From the NCBI GenBank assembly GCA_947579605.1, contig OX388317.1, positions 13,597,384-13,661,383 on the forward strand: a stretch of 64,000 nt of DNA, read 5' to 3'. Position 1 is the stretch's first letter. Each line of letters opens with the position of its first letter. The notes beneath the pieces are model-generated. The model had not been told where the DNA came from. It saw nothing but the letters and a program-made list of their open reading frames with translations, and did not search any database. A program made the translations under genes and the position numbers. Positions 21,380 through 35,088 of this stretch are shown here, one piece after another. The DNA comes from Athripsodes cinereus (taxonomy: Eukaryota > Arthropoda > Insecta > Trichoptera > Leptoceridae).

Positions 21380-22760
21380 GATAGATAAAATAAAATATTT
21401 AGGTAAAAGCGATCTATCAGCCAAAAATATAGAAAAAGCAATAAACGCGTAGGCTATTCCGTTATCGACATACTCATTTGGCGTTATAAAATGGTCAAAA
21501 ACCGATTTAAATAAATTTGAAAGATTAATAAGAACAAAATTAACAAAAAAAAGATATCACCATCTAAATTCCGCAGAAAAAAGGTTGACTCTGCCTAGAA
21601 GTATAGGAGGAAAAGGAATTGTTAACATTTCCTCTTTACATAATGATCAAATTGAATCTCTTAAAACATTTTTCAAAAATAAACAAAATAATTTTACATT
21701 ACATAAAATTATAATACAGGCCGACAAAAATCATACATCATTAAATTTATATGTCGAAAAAGTACATAGGTATGCGAGCGAATAAACTATAAAAATATTT
21801 TGTTAGAATCTTAAAATAGGAAAGAACTTTATGCTAGACACCTCAATGATCTCAACCAATTTCATGTTTTTTTTTTTAATTAAAACAATAAACGGCAAAA
21901 GCCTTTTGCATGATAGATCTCAAATCAATACAACATACACATAACTAATTTCAATAATAATTACAACAATCGACATAAAAATAAAAAAAATAAAGATTCA
22001 TAACAAACATGTGACAAATATCCGTCAAACAGATGGTTTACCTTTGGGGAAGTGTGTGGGAAAACCGAGGGTTTTATACTGGTTGTTCAAGAACAAGTAA
22101 TAAATACAAAAAAATTACCGAAAATACATTATAAAAAATCAAAATACAACTAACAATTCATGTAGAAAATGTCTGGCCAAATCGGAAACGATACAACATA
22201 TAGTTTCGGGTTGTTCTGCTCTCGCTCAAACTGAATATACTAATAGACTAATCTAATCGAATAAATAAATTAATCAAGTCGAAAAATAATACATCAAAAT
22301 TTAGCAATTAAACATAATTTAATAAACTCGCGAAATATAATACCATACTATAAATACAACCCAGAACCGGTTTTAGAAAATCAAAATTATAGGATCTATT
22401 ATGATAAAACAAAAATAAAAGATAGACAAATACATCATAATAGACCCGATTTAGAATTACATGATAAACAAATTAAAATTACGTATCTAATAGACATCGC
22501 TGTACCAAATAAGCATAATATTCAAACAACTGTCGCAGAAAAAATACAAAACTAGCAGGAGAAATAAAAAAAATGCCATTCTATGTAGGTCCGTTAACAT
22601 AATACCATTAGTTTTGTCAGCTACAGGGGTAGCTCCGAAATCTTTGATAAATAATTTGCAAAAATTAGATTCACCGGTAAATTGATATAATAAAATTCAA
22701 AAATCTATTAAAATAAATACTTGTAATATTGTAAGAAAATTTTTGAACACAGATATTTCA
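21380..22760 (+). pseudogene. Decayed R4/Dong-like LINE C-terminal half
   Basis: Broken plus-strand frames preserve motifs of restriction-like-endonuclease LINEs. SFGVIKW and FERLIRTKL lie at about 21475-21540. HHLNSAEKRLTLPRSIGGKG lies at 21557-21616. A CX2C...HIVSGC zinc-finger segment is near 22160-22215, and ATGVAPKSLI-like and NTCNIVRKFL segments are near 22620-22745. Many stops and frameshifts separate them, and the reverse transcriptase catalytic core was not found. It sits inside the hAT-like element. The clade call (R4/Dong) is from remembered motif patterns. Confidence 0.65.
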
Positions 22761-23314
22761 GGCACAATGCTGGTATTTTGAGCCCATGTTTTGAGCCTAA
22801 TCCTTTGATATCCTGTATATCTGGAAATCTGGATAGGTGAATTTTTTCCGGCATTAGACTGTTAAGTTTTTGTATAATCATGACTGATCATATGGAGACT
22901 TGTCTGGTTGTATAATGCTGAGGAGTGTGGATGGCAATTCTGCCGCTGCGTATAGTTAAAATTTTATAAAAAATTAAAATATACTTATAAAACATGACTG
23001 GTTAAATGAAATGTTAAAAATGTTGAGTAAAAACTTTTTCAGAAATGTATGCGAAAGTTGTTAAAAAAAATTATCAATTTTTACATGATAATCTAAAAAC
23101 AGCGATGATGTGATGAGTAATGAAAAAAATCTCAAAGTTGTTTTTTCTTGCAAGTAAAATAAAATATAATTCTTACCGAAAAATTTGCTAGATTTCAAAT
23201 ATTATTTAAATCAACAACTTACTTGCTACATTTCTATCTAATGATAAATTTATCTCTTTTCAACTAATGTGAAGTATATTATATTATTTTCTTTGCATAC
23301 ATACATACACACCA

Positions 23315-23533
23315 TCACGCCGCTTCCCTCGCGGGGTAGGCAGAAAGGATCGAGCGCCACTTCCTTCTATCCTTGCATACATCTTTCGCTTCCGTCACTG
23401 TCATACAATTCCTCATGCATGCTCTCCTGTTCAATGTGCTCAACACGTGACCGTCCTGTAGGATTTGATTTAAATGATCTTGCCATTTAATCCTCGGACG
23501 TCCGCGTCTCCGAGCACCATTCCTCTCAGCCAA
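23315..23533 (-). pseudogene. LINE C-terminal tail fragment
   Basis: A minus-strand frame has a basic RRRGRPRIKWQDHL patch and RRACMRNCM...KWRSILSAYPAREAA at its end. The 3' flank on the minus strand carries the family's CTGCCTACCCCGC...GGCGTGATGG end and a TATG microsatellite. The same 3' end closes the LINE at 51245-52790 and recurs at 58206-58275. It is nested within the hAT-like element. Confidence 0.75.
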
Positions 23534-24017
23534 ATATTATATATTTTTTGCACTCAAGGAAAATCCTATATACGACTCGAAATTATCCAACCTATATAAT
23601 TTGATAAAACCAGATGCCACTTTCAGTTATGAAGAATAATATTTGAACCCAAACTGATCTTTGTTAAAAAAAAACGCCATCAGCAATCCTGTATTGTTGA
23701 TGTGTCATTTGGTTTATGAGTAGAATAGCGCCCCTTAGTGCTCAATGGGGGCGCTAAAATCGTGTTTGCCAACTGGTTTGTAATGAAGATATTTGTGGAG
23801 CTCCAAAATTCAATCTTGCAAACGTATTTGGAATACATTTGTTGACATCAAAATGAAATTAAAAAAGTAGTTTTATTACTCATTTTGGCGCCCCCTAAAG
23901 CGGCGCCCGGGGACATATGTCCCCCCCTGCCCCCCCCTAGCTACGCCACTGCATATAACACGGTAGGTAAATCAATATTTTTCTGTCTGATAAAGAAAAC
24001 ATTTATCCATTATTATT

Positions 24018-24214
24018 GTAGTGTCCGGTTAAAGGCAGATGTTCAACAAACTAAAGACATTTTACACCTTAAATTCAATGATGAGATTTGCCACCGATCC
24101 TGAATGGCTTAACATTTTGTAGACACAGAGAGGACAGCTTGCGTGTTTATTACATGCAGCTGATCCGCTGACTATGCCACTTATAGGATAGGTATGCCGT
24201 GTTGGTATAGAAGA
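24018..24214 (+). mobile_element. SINE-like family copy
   Basis: It shares the family core: GGCAGATGTTC, TTCAATGATGAGATTTGCCA, ATCCTGAATGG, then TTGTAGACACAGAGAGGACAG, ATGCAGCTGATCCGCTGACTA and GGTATGCCGTGTTGGTATAG. Diverged but collinear with 49645-49905. Confidence 0.75.
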
Positions 24215-24771
24215 AATATTATTTCTATTTATTTTACCTATATGGGTTGGTTATTCATTGTTCAGTATTGTTGCATACCGTTGTTGATCTCATGTCTCGT
24301 TTACTTTATGTGTAAGAAGTAATTCATATAAATAATATTTTGTCCTCATTACATATCCCCTTCGTTTCAATTCAATATACTCTGGTAATACCTGATGCCA
24401 TTGTCCAAGTGAACATGCGGCAGATAACTTCATCTCCATTAATCATTCTTTTCTATCATTGTTTTAACAAAATACTCGGATGTCAGAGAGTTAAAAGCAT
24501 TCGGCAATGTTTCTTAAGATATTTTTATTTTGAAGTTTTGTTAACAATCAATGAAACAAAACAATGACCATAGAAAACGATCATATTATTAGACATACAG
24601 TACAGTTATTTGTTAGAACTTAGAACGTGTGTCTTCTTATACAATATTATGTGGTCGAAATCGATGTATTAAAAAGGTCAAAAATATATACAACGTGTCA
24701 AAGTTCTTTCTATGTATAAGTTGTATAAATAGTTGTATAAATAGTTGTAGATTTAATAACATAAGAATCAG
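24215..24771. other. AT-rich spacer, nothing recognised
   Basis: Short frames only. No gene or repeat family recognised. Confidence 0.4.
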
Positions 24772-25150
24772 AAAATGTCGCTTGTTCAATGCGTGCATCA
24801 TCCCAATCCTTCTATATGGCTGTGAGTCTTGGCACTTAACCAAGGCTCAAGAGCGGAAGCTTTGAAAACAAGTGTCTTAGAAGGATTTTGGATGTCAAAT
24901 GTTTTGTTTGACATGTTTTGAGAATACCCAATGATAGTTGGCCAAAAAGAGCACTGTTCTTCCGTCCGCAGGGGTTCTGTCGACCCGGGCATCCCTTTTT
25001 CACAATACACCGTTCCTATGACAACGATATCAGAGCGCAGGGAATGTCGTGGAAAGAGGTGACGCAATTGGCGTAGAGACGCTCTGAATGGAGGAGGCTG
25101 GTTTCTGCCCTGTGCTCCCGAGAGGAGCGTTGAGGGCGAGATGATGAGAT
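24772..25150 (+). pseudogene. LINE reverse-transcriptase C-terminal fragment
   Basis: Broken plus-strand frames give ILLYGCESWHLTKAQERKL (24805-24863), then WPKRALFFRP, a DIRAQGMSWKEVTQLA stretch and EWRRLVSALCS near 25090. These are typical of the tail of RTE/CR1-like LINE polyproteins. Several stops and at least one frameshift; no catalytic domain remains. Confidence 0.75.
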
Positions 25151-28100
25151 GAATGTAATATATTTACCTTATATATAATTTCACAGCCCAATAGCCAATA
25201 AAGTAGCGAGTCTTATTACTAATAAAACTGCTTATCTATATCTTTTTTCTATTCTATACATGTTTGATATTTGAGGTTCACCGTTCACCAAGTGAATCTA
25301 AGTTAAAAAAGCATTCAAACTTTTTTATCGATCCACGATTAATTTATCATACAAATAGTAACAACACGTTTCATATCTCAAAACTTGCTTTAAAACATAC
25401 TTACTTATTTATCTAGAATAATAAAGTTAAAATGTAACATAAGCTTTCAAAAGTTCATTTTTTACATCGAGTTCATTGTAAGCATACAACCGGAAGGAGG
25501 AATTTTGATTCCATTGAATTATATTTTCAGCTGTCAGCCGCTGAGATGACGTAGCAATATTGCATTCATGAAGAGTTTCCAACACTGTAAGGAATTATGA
25601 TCGTTATTTTGACGTTACATAAGAGTTATAATATTATGATGATAATTCACTTTATTCGGTAGTTGTTTGTTAAATATCCTTATTAAGTTTGTATACATAC
25701 TTACTCTAACCCATATAACTGTTAGTAGTACTTATATCTAATCAAATAGAAACTATCAATGGTAATTTGATGAAATTAATAACCAACCAGTAGATGGGGA
25801 AAAGATCCATTACCATACAAAATTCTAGTCCAAATACCACTTTTATTCCTTTTAATGTACACGTTTTCTATGGTTTCTATATTTTAAGAGCTCATAGTGA
25901 GTAAGTACTTACCTAACCATTTTCAATTTTTCGTTAAATTTTTGGGGAGTGTTGTGCATAATTCTGTAGTTACAAATATTTGAAAGTGAGTTCATACATG
26001 TCATTTAAAATAATACACACAATAAACCAATATACTATAATTTACTCATATAATTATGAAGTATCATTCTTACTATAGTCACAATACAAATAACTGTATT
26101 AAAGATGGAAGGGAAATCTGATAAAAAAAGAAGAAAACAGCGAGTTTGATTATTTTATCAAACAGCAGTTTTAACCAAAAACCATCGCTTATGAAAAATA
26201 TGCAATTGATCATTCAGTATAATATCATCAATCAACTAACATTATACATTGATAGAATTTTTGATTTTTCACTTTTCCATTACACGCTTTGAATACTTTT
26301 TTATTCCAGGGTATATTGCTATCAATGACTGTTCAGTTCTATATATTTATCTACATATACTTATATTATGTTAACATTCTTAGCAATCTACATATTATTT
26401 ATATCATCAGCATATTATGTAGATTGTGGTCGCGCAGTCTGGACCAATTGCCATTTTAATAATATGTACGCGCCATTTAATATCTATCAAATGATAGGTA
26501 CTCTCGAAGATAAAACAAGAAATTGATGCTATTCTTAATAGTAGGTACCTATATAGTATAATATGTACACTGTAAGTCATTCCATAGTAAATAATAGTAG
26601 TATAAAAGGATACTAAAGCAAAAACAGCTTTAATGAGAAGTTGCACGTAGTATAGGTTAGTATATAGATTTGTATGTATTTCATTTCATTGGATGTAATT
26701 ATATCGAATATAAAGATATTCTATCATCTTGTTGGCTATTTAGTAATAAGTAGTAATTAGTTGGTAGTACTGGGTATTTTTATAAAGTGACCATAAAAAT
26801 AATTTCCAGACGTAGAACTCTGCCAAACATGGGTATGAGAAAGGTGTAGAATTGTAAAAAAAAAAGTATAGATATAATAACAAAACTCCTACTCTTGATC
26901 TGAATTTACATTGAAATGTAAATTATTCAAATATAATATTGACTGTTGAGTCGAAAAATTAATCGATATATAACAGTTCAGGTGCTTACTGGTGCTGATT
27001 GGACACTGTATACCGAATATTAATAATGTAAACAGTGAAGGTCATAGTATTATATAAATAATAATATTAGTTGTTTAGTTGATTGACAAGTCATTGCCAG
27101 TCTTCAGCATTTCCTATATTTGCAAAACTCCACATGAAGCACAATGTTATAATATATATTATGTAATATGATGTTTGTAATACATATATCTATCTATCTA
27201 TATTGTATGTAGGTATTACTATGACGCCGGGGGCTGTGAATTAAGTAATAGATGAAAACTTCAACTCACTTGCATTCTTCTTTAGAGTACTGAGGTATCG
27301 ATGAAATAATCCTATTTTGTCTTGTATATAAAACTAGACATCACACCAAATAGATTTTGGGTATGTATATTTATTTCATACATAATATTCTATTATTTGT
27401 AACACTAAAAAAATAGTTCTCGATCCTTAAAGTTGATTTTCCGATTGTATAAACGATATTAATTTTTTTTTCAAAAGGTGCGACGACTTTGAATTTCTCA
27501 AAGTGACTTAATACTTTTCTTTTTTATTAATTCAAATGTAATTTTTTATAAGCAAAACGACATTCTGTAATAATATTTATTAATATGCTACTGTTTTATT
27601 AATATATTATTGAATTTTAATTGAAATTACATTCGTGTAAGAGAAATAGACTTGAGATTGAATGACTAGCGTAAATGTTAAATTGGTAGGAAGGAATATA
27701 CCTCAGGGCATGTTATTATAAAGTTTTCTGGATCTCACCCGATACAGCGCCAAATAAAGTTTTAACCGTCTAGTTTGTTAGTGTTCCCCTTCTCTCTTTA
27801 TTATTTTCTTATCCTTCTTCTTCGACCCTTCTTCTGCTTATCTTCAGTCTATATCTAAACATCTGAAACTTTTATAATGTTTGATGACTTGAAATAATAA
27901 ATAAGTAACTATGTAGGTATACCGATCTATGTATTATCGAACGATACCTTCTCAGATTGTACGAAAAAAGTGATATAAAATATAATTTTTATTGCATATA
28001 ATAAGTGAAATTTCATTATTCTTTATTCTTCAACATCTCCCGTAGGTCCTTTACAGGACACTTGGGTTCATCAACATTACAATAATACAACAAAAAGGAA

Positions 28101-28783
28101 AACATTAATACAATAGAAAGGGCGTAACAGACACTGTATACAAATAAAAATATTGAAAAGATAAACCAGTTTAATCAAGCGATAGGACTAATATAAAATG
28201 CATTTTATACATAAGTGTGAAAAATCGAGAAGTTCCATAAAAATTGTTGCTGAAAAATTGAGTAAAGATGCACACAGCCATATATAGTAGATACACGTTT
28301 ATACATACATATAATTTTAAAACTGTGAACTGTCAAATTTATATAAATTGTAACTTTATATAGGTACCTACTCTTGCTATATTTTTATTTAATTATTATT
28401 TACTGTCCCTTACGTCCTATCTAAGCTCACTTTATATTAAAACATGGACCTATATCAAACATATATTATTATTTTCTGGAAGATATTGCTTCATGGTATC
28501 GTGTACGCTTTTTTCACAAATTTTTATTTTGACAAAAAATACCTCATATTTTTAGCGGTGATAAATCATATGAAAGACTATATAATAATTGTTAACCAAA
28601 TTTCAATTGAATAATACATTGTTTTGTTAATGTACGATTATTTAACTAAATATATTTATTGATAATACTAAAAGTACAATTCTTAGTCGACATATTGCTT
28701 TCGAGTCAGTTAGAGTCAGTCGCATCACACAATGATGGATGAAAGATTCTTAATGATGACATTGTTAGAGTAAATTGTAGAGA
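25151..28783. other. 3.6 kb gene-free AT-rich DNA
   Basis: No open frame with a recognisable domain, and no clear repeat family. Possible cis-regulatory DNA cannot be judged without comparison to another species. Confidence 0.4.
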
Positions 28784-29059
28784 TTGTCTACCAAGCAATC
28801 AACACTTCTTAATAGAGAATGTCTTGTGACACCAACCCTGAATAGACTAAGGGTTGGTGTCACAAGGTGCAAGAAAAACCTTCAGAAATGGGGATACCTA
28901 TCTGCAGAGGACGACATACAATGTGAATGTGGCGCAGTTCAGGATGATAGCCACCTACTAATATGCCCACTGATGGGGGACGGCTGTAGTCCTGAAGACC
29001 TTATCATAGCTAACGACAAGGCGATGAATGTCGCCGCTTATTGGAGTGGGAAGATTTAA
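28784..29059 (+). pseudogene. LINE C-terminal fragment with zinc-finger-like CXC...H...C motif
   Basis: A frame with TLNRLRVGVTRCKKNLQKWG, then CECG, a HLLICPL segment, EDLI and AAYWSGK. This is the usual end of jockey/BS-like LINE ORF2 proteins. It stops at 29057-29059 and is followed by a TAAGTAAGTAAG tail. Its frame opens with TTG, not ATG, and no reverse transcriptase is attached, so this is a 5'-truncated copy. Confidence 0.75.
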
Positions 29060-29439
29060 AAAAGACCGGACACGTAAAGTAAGTAAGTAATAGAGAAGAA
29101 TGTAAAAGGGTGGAGAGAGTAAGAGGTGGTCTGATTGATTGAGGGGTAGGAGAGAATTATCGATTAAGATGTTTTCTCTAAGCGAAGGGTGATTGAACTT
29201 CTGATAGCGAGAGAAAATAAATCCTTTATTGTGTTATCTCTACCTAAATTTTATCATTCATATTTAAGCTATAGTTTTTTACTGGTTATGAATGATTTCT
29301 ATAAATACATGAAAATAAGAGATAAAGACTAGTAATAGTAGAATAAAAATGAAATAAATCTTTATACTTCTATTACTAGCCTTCACCTCTTCACTGCTGT
29401 ATATAGACCTTTTAACAAAACACTTCTTTCGTATATACG
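29060..29439. other. Spacer, nothing recognised
   Basis: Purine-rich patch near 29091-29160 (AGAGAAGAATG, GGAGAGAGTAAGAGG). No gene. Confidence 0.4.
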
Positions 29440-29720
29440 TCATTACTGGCATGAACTGTAGAACTTATTGGAGCTTTGAGAACGCAGCCCAGCCTTTCCC
29501 TATTCTTCTTGACGTTTGATTCTCTTTTCCAAGCTTCTTTCTATGATTTAGGTAGATATATTATATTCTTCTACAGCCTCTATTATCTTGCCATTTATTG
29601 TTACATTAATCGTTGAGGTGTCATTATCTCGATCTTTATCACATTCTTTAACTCGTCTATATTTTAGCTTATGATGACCATCTCATCTGCATAAATAGGT
29701 AATTGATACTTGTATATATT
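29440..29720 (-). pseudogene. Highly decayed LINE reverse-transcriptase fragment
   Basis: Minus-strand translation in shifting frames gives LPIYADEMVIIS (a mutated YADD box, about 29665-29700), then TINVTINGKIIEAVEEYN and ERSLEKRIKR, matching the order of the palm and thumb in RTE-like elements. Stops and frameshifts throughout. Confidence 0.6.
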
Positions 29721-32700
29721 TTCTTTTCAAATTTTATTTCATACCCGGAATTAAGTTTTGAGAATGTATTTAGTTTTTTGTTTAAATTGTCTTATATCTT
29801 GTATTCTCCGCGTATCTAGCAATTATTATCTGAAAATATAGAACAATATGTCACCCCGCACCAGACTGTGTCGTGTTTTAAGATATTATTTTCTTTTAAT
29901 ATTTCAGTTAATTTTTCGGTCCCTCGACACATTTCCAGTTGCAAAAACATACACCAAACAAAACTTGGAAGGTACGACTCATTTATAAATGTCATAAGAA
30001 CTTCATGGCAAGCCCACCTGAATTAGGTAGACTTGTCTAAAAACAAACATGATATGAAGACTTGAAGAGTAGGGGGATGATGTAAGAATTGGGGTGAATT
30101 CTTAAGGGAAAGACAGCGGTGCCTACCTACTTACTTATTATACTCCTGACATCTCCCGCTTCGCGTATCTAGTTATATATATTATGTAGGTACACTACTA
30201 CCATTGATATTAATGTAATATTTCGCGTAACACGGGTCATTTTTGTGAACATGTCACTCAAACTAACGCTTCACTATTTTATGCATAAGCTGGGATATTA
30301 TCCGCACACACAAACACACACACACCAAAGTTACTTGTAAGCAGTTACATACACTGCATATCAATACGTTACTAGGTAGATAGGTAGGTACTTGACAAAG
30401 TAAGAGTGGGTAGGTTCATTTGTTAATTTTAATATTCTGTAATTTTCAGAATGGAATTCAATGTTTGTGAGTGCCTTAAATAGTATGACACAACAATTTT
30501 ACTGAATTCGTTCATTGAAAACTTTCCTGTAAATGTTAGATCAATATGGGCATGAATCTATTTGGTATTACCTAGGTAGGTTCTGTGTTATAGTGTGTGA
30601 CTGTGTATGAGGCGCTGGCGCTGCTTATTAGAGAGAGAGTGAAAAACTCGTATAAAACATAGCAGTCACACATTTACATGTCGCGTGCTTATGAATAATA
30701 AATCTTTACCACACCCTGTGACTTTTCTGTAGGAAATAGTACCTATGTGAGTGGCAGTACTGGATGGTTGTTGCTCTCTATGTACAGTAGGTATACCTCC
30801 CTAAGTACCTACTTTACATGCACAAGAATACTGGAGAGTATTCTGTTCATTAGGTATATGCCCATGATCGTTGCACTGTATTACAAAAATTGCATTCATA
30901 GTAGGTAAATAATTGTTAAGGTATAAGATATTAGATCACAATCTAGCAGGTTGACACAGCTTATTTCAAATACAAAATTTGAGAAGCAGAGAGGGAGAAA
31001 GACATAAATGATTACAATTCCATCTCTAGATCTGTTCAAACCTCCTAATTTCAAAACTTTGCGAATGCGGAGTTTCCGGCAAAACACAGGTATCACACAC
31101 TTTTTAATAAGTTTTCAAGTATCCTGTACAAATAAAACATTTAATATATTCGATTAAGCGATGAGGCATATATCTCTATAACTCATTTTGAAATTATTAT
31201 TTTTATTGGCACGGAGAGAGCAACTTGCATTTTTATAACATGTAAACCGTGATAATACCTACATGTAGAAGGGTGTGGAGTATGATATAAAATTTCCAGA
31301 ACTTTTAAGTTGTAGGTAAGTATTTATGCAAAAGAACAAAATTGATTCATACTCGTGTATCTATTTTATTGAAATCGAAAAACTATATAAATGAAAAAAG
31401 CTTTTTTAACCGTGATTCCACAATATATTGCTTTCCCATATATAATCCAATGCGTAGTCTGGAACATTCTATGGGAGTGTGATTTCATAGGAGAGTTTGT
31501 AAGTATGTGAGCAATAAGTCTAACCATATATAATATAATGATTTAAGTATTTTTCTTTATTCCAACCATAGCTAATCAGGTGATTACTATTTTATTAATT
31601 ATAATGAAAAGCATCAACGTGTACTTACTTGCCACGTTGAGCTACTGTAGGTAGGTGTACCTACCCAAGCGATGTGAACATGCTCAATACGCCACTTGAA
31701 CATGGACACACCTACTCAAGGTATTTATATGAAATACCTAAGACTAATATCACCCACTACAAAAATTCTTATAATATATGTTATAAACCATATTTTATTT
31801 AATACTTATTTTTTCACAAGTACACAGCATTAGATCGATTTTTTGCAATATTTATCAATTCACATTATAATACGCTCACATTATAATATATTTTATCAAT
31901 TCACATTATAATATAGGTAGGTACATATAGAAATTGTAGGTTACTTACATTATTAATTTTTAAACACGATAATGTGAAAGAAGTGAACGATAAATCTATT
32001 TTCCTAATTACGTATACTATATGTACTATATTATATTCAGTAGCGTGTTTTCCATTAAAGCCAAAAAGCCAGGTTTTGTCTGAGGTTTTCAAGCTATAAT
32101 AAATACTCAAAAAATGGTAAAATTACGCACAGTTAACTATTCGATTGAAGCGTCTCATTATATTATTTTTATTATTCGGTTAAGTCATTCGAATCATCAA
32201 ACAAACCTGGTAACATGCAACTCTTCTAAATCATTTGTGTCACAATAGTTATTTATTTTATTCATCACTGTACATTGGTTAAAATATTTCAAATCAATAA
32301 AAAGTATCATAAAAATTATCAGTTATACCTACAATCCAATGTGATTCGTATGATAGCGACGTATACTAGCTCAGTCTGTATGAATTGTCCATATAGGTAA
32401 AGCTCAATATTCCAACGCCGTATACTTAATCAAATGTTATTAAATTGACTGATATCTGAAATTTAGAAAAAATAATTGATTTAGAATTAAAAAAAGTTAT
32501 CAGAAGTTAAGTACTATAAGAATCATTAAAAATGTACTCAATGTGAAACGCTTCTAATTACACATTGATTGGTTATATTTACATAATTGAATAGTTTCAC
32601 CAAACGTTATTATAAAGCAAATACCTCCATAGTGTAGGTTTATAATGAGCAGTAGGTAACTATATGTATGTATTAATGTTCCGCGTGGATGCTATAGAAC

Positions 32701-34383
32701 ACACACTCAACGAGGTAGGTACCTAATTAGGGGAAACTTATTCATGAGAACGTGTAAACTATTAATATAGACATGTCTGTATGATATGGTATGGCATGGT
32801 ATTGTATGATGGTTTACGTGATCTTGCTACGACGTGTATGATTTTATTATGAGGAGAAATGTATGCGAATATACAGGTATACCCACTTATCTACTAATAT
32901 ACTCCTAGGTTTAGATTCTTCATTTTAGACATCAAATAGATTAATTGTGAGTGGTGTCTCTGATTATATGAATTACATAAATCAGATGAATCAGATACAT
33001 TTTACCTACCAAGTAAGTACGTAACATTAACATCATCATAACGCTACATACTATATATTATACCTACCTACTATATACTACGTTTACTTGAATTATTTAT
33101 TTTATATTCGTATATTCTATCCATTCACTCGTAAACGAGTTTTTTATATATCTCAAATTGAAAGAAGTACAGCATATAAAGTTTGATATGTCATAAGAAC
33201 ATCATATTATTCATCTAGAGTTAATATAGCGCACGTTATATTATACATTTATATCTATCTATATTCTATATTTATTGTTTTTATATTATTCAGTATCCTT
33301 TGTTGTACACCTCCACTCAGACGCAGCTCCCCGTCACGAAAGAAAGTTACGAAAAATGAGAAAACAAAATTGACAATATTTCCAAATCTAAAGTGCTCGA
33401 TAGATCGTCAGTACGCGGACAGTCCCCTTTTACTAGAGATTCTATGTTTCTCAATCTGTGAAGCACAAACATTGCATCATAAACATTTGAATTCAATGTG
33501 GTAGGTATCTACTTTGACGACAAGAATGATTTTCTCGAACATAAGATCATTTTTAAAATACCTATGATTTAATAACACACGGAGTCAATTATTGTTGTGT
33601 ATTCTTTTCGATTCGCTGTAAGTTATTTTTAAGAATTGTTTTATTTGTGAAATTCTAATTTAGGTGTAGTAGAGAATATATCAAAAACCTACCTAAATAA
33701 AAAAAAACTCTTATTTCCATTACAAAACTAAAAATAAAATAAGATAATAGACTTTCAGAAAATTATGTTATCGATTTATTGTCTGCTTCATACTTCGAAA
33801 AAAATATATTTCAAGTTTATATATATATTTGAACAACAAAACTGAAAAATTGTGTTAATTATTTAAACATAATTATGTATATTATATTAATACGGTGATT
33901 GATTTAAGCGTGATTGTTTTCAAATATGTAAAATGTAACTAAAGTATGGATATTGAAACTTACTACCTATTTACAAAAAATAGATAAGTAAATCATTGCA
34001 CGCAATATTGTTAAATCGAACTAAATTTTATTTACGTGCTCATTTTGCATAATTATGCCATACATACCTAATATGATATGGGATTGCATTGGCTATAAGC
34101 TGTAATTATCCCAATAGAGTGTGATATAGTTTCAATACTAATAATAATTAGTACCTACTCTACTTGGAGACGATGTGGAGTTACAATTAGGTACCTACCT
34201 AAATATAGTGTTCTATCCACCTACAAGCAGGACGAACATTTTCGCCATCACCAATAGTAAACGCAATTCGACTACGAATGTAGACATTATTCCACATAAC
34301 GTACGCTGAATTTGTAAGGAAAGTGAAAACACTATTGTAAATGTTTGTTTTCTCTGGGATCGCATTGGCCGACAGCTGTAATA
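29721..34383. other. 4.7 kb gene-free AT-rich DNA
   Basis: No recognisable coding frame. Two stretches are less AT-rich and non-repetitive (about 30590-30740 and 33300-33480) and could be conserved regulatory DNA. A short CA repeat lies near 30305-30325. Confidence 0.4.
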
Positions 34384-35088
34384 GATACTATTCCGAATTA
34401 GCTCACAGTACAAACTGCGCAAACGGTACTGCGCGTCTCTTCCGAATTAGAAAACGTGGGATATCGTACGATAGCGTGCTATTCGGCGAAATTTATTTCG
34501 GAACGGCTTTGTGCAATCTGTCAAAACTCGCAATGGCGGTAAATGTTATATTTGATTTTGGAACAGAATATAGTGACTTTTTTTCCTCCTCGTCATCATC
34601 ATCTTCGTCGTCTTTCCCGGGTATACGGCTGAACAATTTAAGGCTCATTTTCGGTAATTACTACTTTGAAATTATATTTTATTTCAATTCAATGATTTAT
34701 ATTTTAATTACGTAAAATAACGCACACGTAATAGTTTATTAGTCACTGTTGCACAAGGTATTGCTAGCCTTACCTCAACAATAATGAAACCTGAGTAAAT
34801 TATAGTGCCCCCCAGGGAATTAAGCCCATTTGTTTTGCAAACTTTTATCAACAGAACGAATAGAACCACAACTAACACGCGCGCAACTTGACATAAAGAA
34901 TTTGACGTTTCTACACACAACGCTATCAGTCCCTCATGTTTGCACTGCATACGACCGGAAATGGAAAAAAGCGATGACGTCACGCGCTGTTTGTGTGCAC
35001 TGTGTGCTAAAACGGAACGCCAAATAGCGCGCCCATAGTGCACATTGTACTCACGCTATCGTTTGTGAGCTTAATTCGGAATAGTATC
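34384..35088. mobile_element. Non-autonomous TIR element, about 700 bp
   Basis: GATACTATTCCGAATTAGCTCAC at the left is matched by its reverse complement at 35065-35088 with one inserted base. Subterminal CGATAGCGTG (about 34469) pairs with CACGCTATCG (about 35053). The interior is clearly richer in GC and CpG than its surroundings and contains a TCATCATCATCTTCGTCG serine-codon stretch. No transposase. TA could flank CTATTCCG...CGGAATAG, but the duplication is uncertain. Confidence 0.6.

Larger units (their letters stand above)
20416..23951. mobile_element. hAT-like element with nested LINE remains
   Basis: Termini CAGTGGCGTAGCTAGGG (20416) and CCCTAGCTACGCCACTG (to 23951) are inverted repeats, flanked by the perfect 8-bp duplication CATATAAC (20408-20415 and 23952-23959). 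The 8-bp duplication and CAG/CTG ends fit hAT. Both ends also carry GCGCCCGGGGACAT-type subterminal sequence. No hAT transposase was recognised. Instead the interior holds a decayed site-specific-type LINE (about 21380-22760) and a second LINE tail (23315-23533). Confidence 0.85.
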
